Shown: piece after piece, positions 24,301 through 32,912 of the stretch | How positions within the stretch are numbered: the first letter of the stretch is position 1 | Layout: each line of letters opens with the position of its first letter | Origin: Collinsella sp. | GTDB taxonomy: Bacteria > Actinomycetota > Coriobacteriia > Coriobacteriales > Coriobacteriaceae | Reading direction: 5' to 3' | NCBI GenBank assembly: GCA_018380195.1 | Contig: JAGZUC010000006.1 | Location: 62,001-126,000 of the forward strand | Length of the DNA: 64,000 nt | Position numbers and translations under genes: made by a program | The notes under the pieces: generated by a model | Seen by the model: only the letters and a program-made list of their open reading frames with translations | What the model was told of the DNA's origin: nothing | The model's database searches: none

Positions 24301-25748
24301 TCGCGCGCATGATGGGCGAGATGGGCTCCAAGGTTCCGATGATGATCAAGCTCGATGAGAGCGACGTCGCCGGTCCCATGGGCATTCGCGTGCGTTCGTT
24401 TATCGAGTCGGTCAACCGTCGTCGCGCGGAGGAGCGTGCCGAGGGCGCCCGGGTGCACGCGGTCCATCCGCTCGACGACCCGTATAAGGTCAAGTACACC
24501 AAGCGCGACCGGCACGACAAGATCGCGCTGGTCCCCAACACCTCCCATGCGTTCTGCAGGCTCATGACCGCGGCGATGCGCAATCAGGGCGTGCGCGCCG
24601 AGGCCCTTGATATCGGGCGCGAGGATGCCATCCGCCTGGGCAAACGCTATGTGCACAACGACATCTGCTTCCCCGCGCAAATCGTGATCGGCGAGGCGCT
24701 CGCGGCACTCGAGAGCGGTAAGTACGACCCGCACGACGTCGCCGTGGTGACTGGCAAGTATATCGGCGACTGCCGCCTGACGCACTACATGCCCCTGCTG
24801 CGCCGCGCGCTCGACGACGCGGGATACGACTATGTCCCGGTGCTCACCAACGACGACGTCGATGCCCACAATGCGCATCCGGGCTTCAAGCTCGGCCTTG
24901 GCCCGAGCATCCAGATCGCCTACGGTCTTCCCATGATCGATACCCTCGAGGCCATGCTTAGGCGCATCCGTCCCTACGAGCTCGAGAAGGGCGCGGCGGA
25001 CGCTGCGTTCGACCGCGCGCTCGATGAGGTTATCGAGGGCATGGAGCGCTCCGGGCTGAGAGGCCAGGCGACGGGTTTCAAACGCGCGCTTGCGATCTTG
25101 GACGCCGTTCCGTACGACCGCTCGAACCCGCATCCGACCGTTCTCATCGTGGGCGAGTACCTGCTCAATTTCCATCTCGGCGCCAACCACGAGATCGAGC
25201 GCTACCTCGAGGACAACGGGCTCGAGGTCATCGAGGCGCGCATGACCGACGTGATCCGCAAGACCTATTTCTACAAGCATGCGCAGTCGCGCGAGTTCCA
25301 CGTCGACCTGTCTCTGCCCGAAAAGGCCTGGTACGCCACGGCGGACAACCTGTTCGAGCTCGCGCACGACCGTTGCGACCGCCTGGGCGCGGCGAGCCCG
25401 CTCTACGAGCCGCCGACGCGCATGCCCGAGCTCGTGCGCGCGAGCGATAAGATCCTGCACCATACGTTCGATGCGGGCGAGGGCGTGCTGATTCCGGCGG
25501 AGATCCTCGAGCACGCCAAGCGCGGCTGCCGCAACTTCGTGATCCTGCAGCCGTTCGGGTGTCTGCCCAACCATGTCGTGGGGCGCGGGCTCATCCATGC
25601 GCTCAAGGAGCAGTATCCCACGGCGCAGTTCCTGCCGCTCGACTACGATCCCGACGTGAGCTTCGCCAACGTGGAGAACCGTCTTCAGATGCTCATCATG
25701 AACGCCAAGGCGCAGGGGTGCGGTGAGGCGCATGGCGAGACCGCGTAA
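21306..25748 (+). CDS. 2-hydroxyacyl-CoA dehydratase activase / dehydratase fusion protein (BcrAD/BadFG-type ATPase plus HgdB-like)
   Basis: A 1480-residue cytoplasmic protein. Two tandem ASKHA ATPase domains come first. Domain one (from residue 5) has GLDVGSTTTKVYAM, ELGGQDAKM and GSCAGGTGAFIDEMAKLMG. Domain two (from about residue 338) has GIDSGSTTTKFALVDE, DIGGQDMKAIW and EACSAGCGSFLEGFAKNLG. The cysteines in SCAGGTGAF and ACSAGCGSF correspond to those holding the bridging [4Fe-4S] cluster of activators. A CRRCNNRCQ segment follows. The C-terminal half is dehydratase-like (DUF2229/HgdB), with DTVCFPAKLVHGH and DICFPAQIVIG. The family is ATP-driven low-potential electron transfer; the true substrate is unknown. 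GC and codon choice look higher than in flanking genes. Confidence 0.85.
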   Translation: MALLVGLDVGSTTTKVYAMHEDMTEAWWGYRRHGACQTASVRAMLGELAERFPHESLRVAVTGSGARDIATALGASYVQEVVANALAISRFYPQTRCAIELGGQDAKMIFFRTNDKGDIEVADMRMNGSCAGGTGAFIDEMAKLMGVGTESGEFEQLASRGTTVHEVSGRCGVYAKTDIQPLLNEGIPTTDLALSALHAVARQTIGGLAQGIDIEPPVIFEGGTLAYNPTLVRVFREQLNLSDDQVIVPRDPQIMVARGAALSLTDMFASSQPIDLPDAFVRLDKLETVAPASGEGRLAQPFFATPAEQADFTARHGKETPAKGPDAYAPGETVRVALGIDSGSTTTKFALVDEAGELVDSFYASNNGRPLDVAQQGLVSLKNRWETAGVTLAIDAVGTTGYGEELFARAFHADYHTVETVAHARAACACVPDATFVLDIGGQDMKAIWLNHGVLTDIVVNEACSAGCGSFLEGFAKNLGIAVEDIATEAFSSKAPAVLGSRCTVFMNSSVVSEQRRGKGPGDIMAGLCRSIIENVFTKVIRVSNLNRLGDKVVVQGGTFRNDAVLRAFEQYLGKPVTRAPHPGLMGAIGIALLAREECRKGDAGTSFIGLDAVERFEHREFGGVTCRRCNNRCQRAVVAFGDGSLYVTGNRCPRGGAISWDELVREVPAAEELRPQGACEAQAPGTGRDRTAAAPNLFVDREKLLFESCPTVPVCGGGRDVTIGIPRVLEFWDTMPFWSTFFSTLGFKVRVSGRSTKAMYERGLAHVTSDTVCFPAKLVHGHIRNLVDAGVDRIFMPIITTVPTENTASTSEWMCAVVKGYPYVMRNSDNPEERFGVPFDTPLFHWYDEGDRNRQLKAWCKETFDIDADLVAKATEQADRAQQTFENQLQLRGRQVLENVREDGGYAVVIASRPYHNDPLVNHGLPKLFSERGIPVLTPDAVPGVCNVDLSNSRIDIVNNYHARMLSCAVIVASTPELELVQMGSFGCGHDAYLTDEIARMMGEMGSKVPMMIKLDESDVAGPMGIRVRSFIESVNRRRAEERAEGARVHAVHPLDDPYKVKYTKRDRHDKIALVPNTSHAFCRLMTAAMRNQGVRAEALDIGREDAIRLGKRYVHNDICFPAQIVIGEALAALESGKYDPHDVAVVTGKYIGDCRLTHYMPLLRRALDDAGYDYVPVLTNDDVDAHNAHPGFKLGLGPSIQIAYGLPMIDTLEAMLRRIRPYELEKGAADAAFDRALDEVIEGMERSGLRGQATGFKRALAILDAVPYDRSNPHPTVLIVGEYLLNFHLGANHEIERYLEDNGLEVIEARMTDVIRKTYFYKHAQSREFHVDLSLPEKAWYATADNLFELAHDRCDRLGAASPLYEPPTRMPELVRASDKILHHTFDAGEGVLIPAEILEHAKRGCRNFVILQPFGCLPNHVVGRGLIHALKEQYPTAQFLPLDYDPDVSFANVENRLQMLIMNAKAQGCGEAHGETA

Positions 25749-26421
25749 GGACGCCGATGCGCCCGATGCACGCACCCGTATCATCGAGGCGTTTTGGGAG
25801 CTCATCGAGAACAACGGCATCTTCGAGCTGTCGGTTGGCGAGGTGACCCGCGCCGCCCAGTGCAATCGCGGAACGTTTTACTACTATTTTCACGATTTCG
25901 ATGAACTCGTCGCCATCGCCATAGCCCAGCTGCTGCAGGATAACGAGCTCATCACCGATGCCCTCTGGCATTTTTCGAGCGAGGGCGACCTTTCGGCGTT
26001 CGACCGGCGCGACGTCCGCTGCCTGCTGCGGCGCATCGTCATCATCATGAGGGCGGGTGCCGCCGAGCAGGTCGTGCAGGGCATCCATACGATCATCATC
26101 GACCGCGTGAGAGAGATCGTCCACCCCGACGGAGAAGAGCTCAAGGCAGATTCGAGCTTTGCGGTGGGCTTTCTGGTCTCGGGCATCATGGGCTTTGTGA
26201 TGGCGGTCGGCTTTGCCCGGGAGGGCGGCGAGGAGATAGACCTCGAGCAGCTGGGGGACAGCGCGTGCGCGTACCTGAGGGCGGTCGCCATGCAGACGGT
26301 GGAAACGGTCGCGCAAGTCGAGGGCGTCGATACATCCGAGCTGCTCGAACGCGTCTCCAAGGAGGCCGATGCCTATCGCGCATCGCGTGCGACGAGTCCC
26401 GACGTGGTGAAAGACGCCTAG
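25732..26421 (+). CDS. TetR/AcrR-family transcriptional regulator
   Basis: A 229-residue repressor. The N-terminal HTH is typical: ARTRIIEAFWELIENNGIFE then VGEVTRAAQCNRGTFYYYF. The remainder is the all-helical ligand domain. The ATG at 25732 (MARPRKDAD) overlaps the end of the upstream gene by 17 bp, so the two are translationally coupled. A start 9 bp earlier is possible but gives a non-typical MRRM prefix. The perfect palindrome at 21236-21256 is the obvious binding site. The ligand is unknown. Confidence 0.88.
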   Translation: MARPRKDADAPDARTRIIEAFWELIENNGIFELSVGEVTRAAQCNRGTFYYYFHDFDELVAIAIAQLLQDNELITDALWHFSSEGDLSAFDRRDVRCLLRRIVIIMRAGAAEQVVQGIHTIIIDRVREIVHPDGEELKADSSFAVGFLVSGIMGFVMAVGFAREGGEEIDLEQLGDSACAYLRAVAMQTVETVAQVEGVDTSELLERVSKEADAYRASRATSPDVVKDA

Positions 26422-26613
26422 GGTTTCTCTTGCGGGGCGCCTGTCGCGCATCGCGCGGTGAGTCCCGCGATGCGGTCATAACCTGCATTCATGTGAGCCG
26501 GGTTTATAGATATTCCTCCAGCTGTTAACATAGACAACCTGTGGGTAAAGAGACAAAAGCGCCGCCGACGGGCGGGCGTTTTGATTTCGATGAACTCATG
26601 TAAGGAAACGAGC

Positions 26614-29256
26614 ATGTTAGATAGATTTACCGATCGAGCGCGCAAGGTCATGTCGATGGCCAAACAGGAGGCGCTCGATCTTCATTCAAATAAGGTGGGC
26701 ACCGAGCACCTGCTGCTCGCGCTTGCCAAGGAGGACGAGGGCATTGCCGCCGAGGCGCTGCGTTCGCTCGACATCTCCTACGATGACATCATGGATACTC
26801 TCAAAGAGGTCCAGACCACGGTTCCCGAGCCCAGTGAGGAGACCGAGGCGGCCAAGCTCGCCTTTACGCCGCTCGTCATTAGCGTGATGGAGCGTTCATT
26901 CCGCGTGGCGCGTGAGAACAACCAGACCTACGTGTCGACCGAGCACTTGCTGATCGGCATCGTCGAAGAGGGCAACGGCATGGCCATGGACATCCTCATG
27001 CGCCTGGGTGTATCGTCCGCCTCCATCAAAAAGGCTATCGAGAAACTCACCGCCAAGGACCAGGACAAGAAGCGTCCGCTCGCCGGCGCCGGTGCTGGTC
27101 GTCCCGGTGCGGGCCTGCCGTTCTTTAGCGGCTCGGACGCCTCTCAGCAAAAGGGGAGTGGCACCGATACGCTTAAGCAGTTCGCGACCAACCTCACGCA
27201 GAAGGCGCGCGATGGCGAGCTCGACCCCGTGATCGGTCGCGAAAAGGAAGTCCAGCGCATGATGGAAATTCTTTCGCGCCGCACCAAGAACAACCCGCTC
27301 ATTCTGGGCGACCCCGGCGTGGGCAAGACGGCCATCGTCGAGGGCCTGGCTCAGCAGATTGCAGCCGGCAACGTGCCCGAGAACCTCATGAACCAGAATA
27401 TCTGGACGCTCGACCTGCCGGGCCTCGTGGCGGGTGCCAAGTATCGCGGCGAGTTTGAGGAGCGCCTCAAGAACGTGATCCAGGAGGCCACCGAAGCCGA
27501 CGACGTCATCCTGTTTATCGACGAGATGCACACTATCATCGGTGCCGGTTCTGCCGAGGGCTCCATCGACGCGAGCTCCATGCTCAAGCCGGTGCTCGCG
27601 CGCGGTGCCTTCCAGATTATCGGCGCCACCACGGCCGAGGAATTCCGCAAGTACCTCACCAAGGACCCGGCCTTTGAGCGTCGCTTCCAGACCATCGATG
27701 TCGAGGAGCCGAGCGTCGAGGACACGGTCAAGATCCTGACCGCGCTCAAGCCGCGCTACGAGGAGCACCACCATGTGCGCTATACGCAGGGTGCTATCGA
27801 GGCTGCCGCGAACCTTTCCAACCGCTACATACAGGATCGCTTCCTGCCCGATAAGGCCATCGACCTCATCGACGAGGCCGGTGCCCGCGCTCGCATCGCC
27901 GCGAATCGCGCGCCCGAGCCGGTGCGTGAGGCCGAGCATCGCATAGAGGAGCTCAAGGCCGCCGCGCAGGAGGCCACCGAGAGCGACGATATGAACAAGG
28001 CCGCCGAGATCACCGAGCAGCAGAAGGCCGCCGAGATTGAGCTCGCCGAGGCCAAGGCCGCCTGGACCGCCGAGCTCGACGCCAGCCCGCTCACCATCGA
28101 CGTCGCCCAGATTGCCGACATCGTGTCCGTGACCTCTGGCGTGCCGGTTTCCTCGCTCACCGAGAGCGAGAGCCGGCGCCTGCTGCAGACCGAAAGCGTG
28201 CTCAAGACCCGCATCATCGGCCAGGACGAGGCTGTCGAGGCCGTCGCCAAGGCCGTGCGCCGCAGCCGCTCGCCGCTCAAGGATCCGCGTCGCCCCGGCG
28301 GCAGCTTTATCTTCCTGGGTCCCACCGGCACGGGCAAGACCGAGCTCGCCAAGACGCTCGCCGAGTACCTCTTTGGCAGCAAGGACGCGCTCATCAGCTT
28401 CGACATGTCCGAGTTCGGTAGCGAGTTTGAGGTCTCCAAGCTCATCGGTAGCCCTCCGGGTTACGTGGGCCACGATGAGGGCGGTCAGCTTACCAAGGCC
28501 GTTCGTCGTCACCCGTACTCGGTCGTGCTGTTCGACGAGATCGAGAAGGCGCACCCCGACATCTTCAACATTTTGTTGCAGGTGCTGGAGGAGGGTCGCC
28601 TGACTGATAGCCAGGGCAAGACGGTCGACTTCCGCAATACCGTGATTATCATGACGTCCAACGTGGGCGCCCGCGAGATCGCGCAGGATGCGAGCGTCGG
28701 TTTTGGCACCACCGGTGAGCAGGGCCTTACCTCGAGCGAGATTAAGGGCCGTGCGATGGGCGAACTTAAGCGCCTGTTCCGCCCCGAGCTGCTCAACCGT
28801 ATCGACGACATCGTGGTGTTCCAGAAGCTTTCGGGCGAGAATCTGACCAAGATCGCGCACCTGCTGGTGGACGACCTGCGTCAACGCCTGATTGCCAACG
28901 GCATGAACATCAAGCTCACCGATGCGGCCTACGACAAGATTGTGGCCGAGGGCACCGACCTCACCAATGGCGCGCGTCCGCTGCGCCGTGCCATCCAAAA
29001 GCTCATTGAGGACCCGCTGTCCGAGGAACTGCTGGCCGGTGAGTGGGGCGAGGGCGATACCGTTCAGTGCGATGTGGCCGACGGCAAGTTTGTCTTTAGT
29101 CACGGCACGGGCGAGATTCCGGCACCGCGTCCGGCGGGCACGCTCGGTGGCGATACCGCCCCGGCGGCTCCGCACACCGGCAACGTCGCGCCCGTGAGCG
29201 GCGGCGTGACCTCGGGCCCCGGCGGCATGATGCAAGCCGGTTCCGGCGCGCTGTAG
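26614..29256 (+). CDS. clpC: ATP-dependent Clp protease ATP-binding subunit ClpC
   Basis: Hsp100 unfoldase that feeds ClpP. The 880-residue protein has two N-terminal Clp repeats (from LDRFTDRARKVMSMA), then NBD1 with GDPGVGKTAIVEGLAQ and Walker B ILFIDEMHT. The UVR-bearing middle domain follows (EAEHRIEELKAAAQEATE), then NBD2 with GPTGTGKTELAK and VLFDEIEKAHPDIF. The middle domain is short, as in ClpC and not ClpB. A flexible Pro/Gly/Ala tail ends it. The ATG at 26614 has AAGGAAACG upstream; an upstream in-frame start at 26581 adds MISMNSCKETS, not family-like. No mcsA/mcsB/ctsR are adjacent. Confidence 0.94.
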   Translation: MLDRFTDRARKVMSMAKQEALDLHSNKVGTEHLLLALAKEDEGIAAEALRSLDISYDDIMDTLKEVQTTVPEPSEETEAAKLAFTPLVISVMERSFRVARENNQTYVSTEHLLIGIVEEGNGMAMDILMRLGVSSASIKKAIEKLTAKDQDKKRPLAGAGAGRPGAGLPFFSGSDASQQKGSGTDTLKQFATNLTQKARDGELDPVIGREKEVQRMMEILSRRTKNNPLILGDPGVGKTAIVEGLAQQIAAGNVPENLMNQNIWTLDLPGLVAGAKYRGEFEERLKNVIQEATEADDVILFIDEMHTIIGAGSAEGSIDASSMLKPVLARGAFQIIGATTAEEFRKYLTKDPAFERRFQTIDVEEPSVEDTVKILTALKPRYEEHHHVRYTQGAIEAAANLSNRYIQDRFLPDKAIDLIDEAGARARIAANRAPEPVREAEHRIEELKAAAQEATESDDMNKAAEITEQQKAAEIELAEAKAAWTAELDASPLTIDVAQIADIVSVTSGVPVSSLTESESRRLLQTESVLKTRIIGQDEAVEAVAKAVRRSRSPLKDPRRPGGSFIFLGPTGTGKTELAKTLAEYLFGSKDALISFDMSEFGSEFEVSKLIGSPPGYVGHDEGGQLTKAVRRHPYSVVLFDEIEKAHPDIFNILLQVLEEGRLTDSQGKTVDFRNTVIIMTSNVGAREIAQDASVGFGTTGEQGLTSSEIKGRAMGELKRLFRPELLNRIDDIVVFQKLSGENLTKIAHLLVDDLRQRLIANGMNIKLTDAAYDKIVAEGTDLTNGARPLRRAIQKLIEDPLSEELLAGEWGEGDTVQCDVADGKFVFSHGTGEIPAPRPAGTLGGDTAPAAPHTGNVAPVSGGVTSGPGGMMQAGSGAL

Positions 29257-29470
29257 GGCGTGGCGACAATTTGATACGCGCAATCGAGGCGCTCCGGAAA
29301 GGGCGCCTCGATTTGTAGAGCTGCGGAAGTTGTGACCGTTACGCTATACGGTCCACCGTTAGCCGATGATGCGAGGGCGCTCGGCGTTTTCGACTGGTTT
29401 ATGCACGCAAAGTCTGGGAATATACAAGTCGCATGTCTTACTGTCTAACCAGTTGCGCCAAGGAGGCACC

Positions 29471-30928
29471 ATGGACTACAAGATTACCGGCTACGAGCCC
29501 GCCCAGCTGTTCCATTTCTTTGAGGAGGTCAGCGCGATCCCCCGTGGGTCTGGCAACGAGAAGGGCATCAGCGATTTCCTGGTCGCGTTTGCCAAGGAGC
29601 GCGGTCTCGATGTGTATCAGGACGAGGTCTACAACGTCATCATTCGCAAGCCCGCATCTGCCGGCGCCGAGAATGCCCCGACCGTGATGCTGCAGGGCCA
29701 CATCGATATGGTGTGCGACAAGTTGGGCTCCGTTGAGCACGACTTTACGACCGATGGTATCGACCTGGTCGTCAAGGACGGCGTCCTTACAGCCAACGGC
29801 ACCACCCTGGGCGCCGACAATGGTATCGCCGTCGCGCTTATGCTTACTGTGCTCAACGACGATTCGATTGCCCATCCGGCCCTCGAGTGCGTGTTCACCA
29901 CCGACGAGGAGACTGGCCTGGTTGGCGCCGAGACGCTCGACAAGTCCCAGATCAGCGCCCGCACCATGATCAACCTCGACTCCGAGGAGGAGGGCGTTGC
30001 CACCGTCAGCTGCGCCGGCGGCGTCGTCGTTACCTACACCTGCCCCATCGTGCGCGAGCACAAGACCGGTAGCACCCTCACGCTCGACATTTCCGGTCTG
30101 TTGGGCGGCCACTCCGGCAGTGATATCAACCTGGAGCGCGGCAACGGAAACCTCATCATGGCCCGCATCATCGACCGCCTGATGGTCGCCGGCGAGCCCG
30201 CCATCGTCAGCTTCAACGGCGGCACCAAGGACAACGCCATCAACCGTGAGTGCAAGGCCGTTCTGGTCTATGCCGATCACGCTGCCGCCGAGGCCGCGGC
30301 CCAGATCGCAAAGGGCATCATCGCCGACGTCACTGCCGAGCTCGAGGTCTTCGACCCCGGCTTTACCTGCACCGTCGAGATTGCCGACGACGCCGAGGTC
30401 GAGGCCATGGACGAGAAGTCCGCGCTTGCCCTCATCCGCGCCCTGCGTCTTGCCCCTAACGGCGTGATTCGCCGCAACGTCGCCACCGACGGCTCCGTCG
30501 AGGTTTCCTCCAACATCGGCGTGGTCGCCACCTCCGATGACGAGGTCAAGATTATGCTGTCCCCGCGCTCCTCGATCACCTCGCTGCAGAACGAGTTCAA
30601 GGACCGCCTGCAGACGCTTGCCGATGTCCTGGGCTTCGACGCCAAGTTTGAGTTCGAGTATCCCGGCTGGAGCTATGCCGAGCATTCGCCGGTCCGCGAA
30701 GTCTTTGTCGAGAGCTATCGAGAGCTCTTTGGCTCCGAGCTGCGCATCGAGTCCATTCACGCCGGCCTTGAGTGCGGCCTGTTTGCCGAGGCTCTGCACG
30801 GCCTGGACGCCATCGCCGTGGGCCCGACGCTCTCCGATGTCCATACCCCGGACGAGAGCATGGAGCTCGCTTCTGCCGAGCGCTTCTACGAGCTGCTCAT
30901 CGACGTCCTCAAGCGCCTCGCTGCGTAA
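29471..30928 (+). CDS. pepD: Aminoacyl-histidine dipeptidase (M20 family)
   Basis: Zinc dipeptidase of the PepD/carnosinase-like group, degrading Xaa-His and related dipeptides. In 485 residues: the metal-binding motifs GHIDMVCDK, TLGADNGIAVA and TTDEETGLVGAE, and the lid-domain GLLGGHSGSDINLERGN. The ATG at 29471 follows AAGGAGGCACC, a near-perfect RBS; the open frame upstream of it is not coding. Single gene with its own strong terminator. Probably helps peptide scavenging in a saccharolytic and proteolytic gut organism (inference). Confidence 0.92.
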   Translation: MDYKITGYEPAQLFHFFEEVSAIPRGSGNEKGISDFLVAFAKERGLDVYQDEVYNVIIRKPASAGAENAPTVMLQGHIDMVCDKLGSVEHDFTTDGIDLVVKDGVLTANGTTLGADNGIAVALMLTVLNDDSIAHPALECVFTTDEETGLVGAETLDKSQISARTMINLDSEEEGVATVSCAGGVVVTYTCPIVREHKTGSTLTLDISGLLGGHSGSDINLERGNGNLIMARIIDRLMVAGEPAIVSFNGGTKDNAINRECKAVLVYADHAAAEAAAQIAKGIIADVTAELEVFDPGFTCTVEIADDAEVEAMDEKSALALIRALRLAPNGVIRRNVATDGSVEVSSNIGVVATSDDEVKIMLSPRSSITSLQNEFKDRLQTLADVLGFDAKFEFEYPGWSYAEHSPVREVFVESYRELFGSELRIESIHAGLECGLFAEALHGLDAIAVGPTLSDVHTPDESMELASAERFYELLIDVLKRLAA

Positions 30929-30934
30929 AGGTTG

Positions 30935-30965
30935 CGCTAGCAGCAGTCCGAGCCACGTGCTAGCG
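30935..30965. repeat. Short palindrome after pepD
   Basis: CGCTAGCA (30935-30942) and TGCTAGCG (30958-30965), perfect 8-bp arms with a 15-nt loop, 6 bp after the stop. Confidence 0.55.
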
Positions 30966-30983
30966 GATTGCAAATGACATTAT

Positions 30984-31026
30984 GAGAGGGGGCACCCGGT
31001 CTTTTGCGACGGGTGTCCCCTCTCTT
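30984..31026 (+). terminator. Terminator of pepD
   Basis: GAGAGGGGGCACCCG pairs with CGGGTGTCCCCTCTC (one G-T/A mismatch), followed by TTTTG. The stem is 14-15 bp. The hipA gene ends 30 bp further on, so this lies between convergent genes. Confidence 0.8.
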
Positions 31027-31055
31027 TTGTTTGATAATTGCGAAATTAAGGCCAC

Positions 31056-32360
31056 CTAGTCCATTTCTGCCTTGATGAGGTCGAGGGTGCGCTGGCAGTT
31101 TTCGCGGACGGGGCCGAGCATATGCTCGCGCAGGTCCGCCATGCCGGGCAGGTCGGCGTATTCGTCCATGACCTCTTCCATGCAAATGGGCACCTCGTAG
31201 GCGAGGTCCATCATGGTCGCAAAGCAAAACTTCTCGGATAGCCCGGCATCGGTGAGTGCCGCCTCCAGCGCGGGGTCGCCCATACCGTGGTATCGGCGGA
31301 TAGCGCCTGGACCGATGCGCCCCACACGATTTTCGCCGCCAACGCTCATGGCAAGGCGCGCCCGGCGGCGCATGCGCTCGTATGCCAGCCCCGATGCGAC
31401 ATCGTACATGGGTGCGAGCGCCGCGTTTGTGCCTTTGCCAAGGATGAGCGAGTAGTTTTTAGCGTGTGCGTCAGGCGCTCCGATAATGGCGTTATAGAAC
31501 AACATATAGGTAAAAAGCACAAGATTCATGTGGTGGGGGACTGTGTTAATCAGTCGTTCTTGGATGTCTCGTGTAGTTGGTCCTCCGTCGGCGGTGTATT
31601 TCTGGATTGGCAATACACCGAGCGCCTGGCAAAAGTCCTCCTGATGCAGCCTTTCGATATTTCCGCTGCTATTGACCATTCTGTCGTACCGTTCAACGAC
31701 GAGCGCGGCTTCGTCTTCAAATGTGTAATAGGAGACGTTGGCAGTTGGAATGCCAACACGCCGAGCCGTTTTCATGCAGACGAATTCGTTTAAGGCCTGA
31801 TGTTTGAACCCAACGACACCATTTTTGAAGATATGGGTAGTGGGGGATGACCCTAGACATTCGCACCATTGGCCATCATGCCAAGCTAGTGCAAATTTGC
31901 CTTGATTGCCGCCCAGGGACCAGCTTTCGTTGGAGCCCATCCATGTCTCTCTTTCGTCATCGCGAATTGCTTTGAGCTTGTGAGCGATTTGAGAATTGGT
32001 AAGCGGGCGGTATGCCGAGACCCTGCCGCGGGCGGCGTCTAATTGATCGGCTCGACAAAACTGAACGGCCCCCGCGCAGTCTAGACCGATATGGCACAAG
32101 AGGGCGACGGGGTTGTTGGATGCAACATCATGCTCGGTGGCAATAGCGCGACGCTGCTCTTGACTGTCGGGCAAAAGGCCAAATAGGAACGGGCGGACGA
32201 TGCTATGGCCATACGTGCGATTGGAAAGCGGCATTGTTAGCGATAACGGTGCTCCGCGATAGGTTGGGGCGTATGCAAAGCTGCAGAGTCCATGCTCGTC
32301 TTGGCGGAGAGTGCCGGCGATTTCGCCACAAATGAGGGTCGCGAGCTCCATCTCTGCCAT
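31056..32360 (-). CDS. hipA: HipA-family serine/threonine kinase toxin
   Basis: Toxin of a type II toxin-antitoxin pair. HipA proteins phosphorylate aminoacyl-tRNA synthetases or other targets and induce growth arrest. The 434-residue product has the N-terminal HipA couple domain (to about residue 110). A glycine-rich loop segment SLGGNQGKFAL follows. The catalytic segment is GAPDAHAKNYSLIL (D-x-H-x-K-N), then the metal-binding LAPMYDVASGLAY. All key residues look intact. It starts immediately after the hipB stop (TAAATG), so translation is coupled. The region is more AT-rich and cysteine-rich than neighbours, fitting acquisition by transfer. Confidence 0.88.
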   Translation of the reverse strand: MAEMELATLICGEIAGTLRQDEHGLCSFAYAPTYRGAPLSLTMPLSNRTYGHSIVRPFLFGLLPDSQEQRRAIATEHDVASNNPVALLCHIGLDCAGAVQFCRADQLDAARGRVSAYRPLTNSQIAHKLKAIRDDERETWMGSNESWSLGGNQGKFALAWHDGQWCECLGSSPTTHIFKNGVVGFKHQALNEFVCMKTARRVGIPTANVSYYTFEDEAALVVERYDRMVNSSGNIERLHQEDFCQALGVLPIQKYTADGGPTTRDIQERLINTVPHHMNLVLFTYMLFYNAIIGAPDAHAKNYSLILGKGTNAALAPMYDVASGLAYERMRRRARLAMSVGGENRVGRIGPGAIRRYHGMGDPALEAALTDAGLSEKFCFATMMDLAYEVPICMEEVMDEYADLPGMADLREHMLGPVRENCQRTLDLIKAEMD

Positions 32361-32792
32361 TTATTTCACAACCTTGCAGCCAAAGGAGAGGTTTGAAGTG
32401 CCGGAAAGGCCTTGCTCGGCTGCGATTTGGGCCAGCAAGGCACCATAGGAAGATGGCGTTCCTTGTCGAGTGGGTCGTCTGCCTGCGCTTGGCTTTGGCA
32501 GGGTATTCGAGTTCGCGATAGGGAGGTTCACTATCGTCGTCGGATGTTCGGAGGGCGATGCGATGGAGTCGTTATCGCTTTGCGCGAAGAGACCAATGCC
32601 GAGTGCGTTAAAGACGGTCAGCAACTTGTCGAGTCGAATGCCGGTGGCGTCTCCTAGCTCGAGCGATGCGAGCAGGCGTTCCGAAACACCGGCTTTTTTA
32701 GCGAGGGCGGCACGGGTGATCCCCTGCGCCTCGCGCGCCTGACGCACGTAGATGCCGGCTTGGCGCGGCGTGGTGATGGGAAGGGTATCCAT
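32361..32792 (-). CDS. hipB: HipB-like XRE-family antitoxin
   Basis: DNA-binding antitoxin for the adjacent HipA. The 143-residue protein has an N-terminal XRE helix-turn-helix (IYVRQAREAQGITRAALAKKAGVSERLLASLELG). A proline- and serine-rich C-terminal extension of about 70 residues is longer than in E. coli HipB. RBS GGAGATTGCC is on the minus strand before the ATG. Three near-identical 14-bp operators lie just upstream at 27-bp spacing. Confidence 0.87.
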   Translation of the reverse strand: MDTLPITTPRQAGIYVRQAREAQGITRAALAKKAGVSERLLASLELGDATGIRLDKLLTVFNALGIGLFAQSDNDSIASPSEHPTTIVNLPIANSNTLPKPSAGRRPTRQGTPSSYGALLAQIAAEQGLSGTSNLSFGCKVVK

Positions 32793-32807
32793 GGCAATCT
32801 CCTAACG

Positions 32808-32875
32808 TGCAGACTTTTGCATCCTAGTATGACATGCAAAAATCTGCATGAAAAGGCCTCATGCAAAACTCTGCA
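32808..32875 (-). promoter_or_regulatory. Three HipB operators at 27-bp spacing
   Basis: Imperfect palindromes TGCAGACTTTTGCA (32808-32821), TGCAAAAATCTGCA (32835-32848) and TGCAAAACTCTGCA (32862-32875) share TGCA ends and TCTGCA/TGCAGA halves. Centres are exactly 27 bp apart. They begin 15 bp upstream of the hipB start, as expected for cooperative autorepression. Confidence 0.8.
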
Positions 32876-32883
32876 TGAGGCCT
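32854..32883 (-). terminator. Terminator of mntP that contains the distal HipB operator
   Basis: AGGCCTCATGCA (32854-32865) pairs perfectly with TGCATGAGGCCT (32872-32883) around a 6-nt loop. The minus strand continues TTTTC. It ends the mntP transcript and its apex is operator 3 of hipBA. Confidence 0.7.
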
Positions 32884-32912
32884 CATACGGACGTTTAGTT
32901 TTGAAGGGTGTT

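Noticed and set aside
23283..25865. Minus-strand open frame of 860 codons opposite the dehydratase/activase gene
   Set aside because: It mirrors a GC-rich gene whose product has many recognisable motifs. The antisense product shows no domain and is rich in His/Arg/Val as expected for a shadow frame.
26896..29283. Minus-strand 795-codon frame opposite clpC, and a 673-codon frame opposite lysS (16191-18212)
   Set aside because: Both are shadows of conserved genes with strong codon bias; no motif or RBS.
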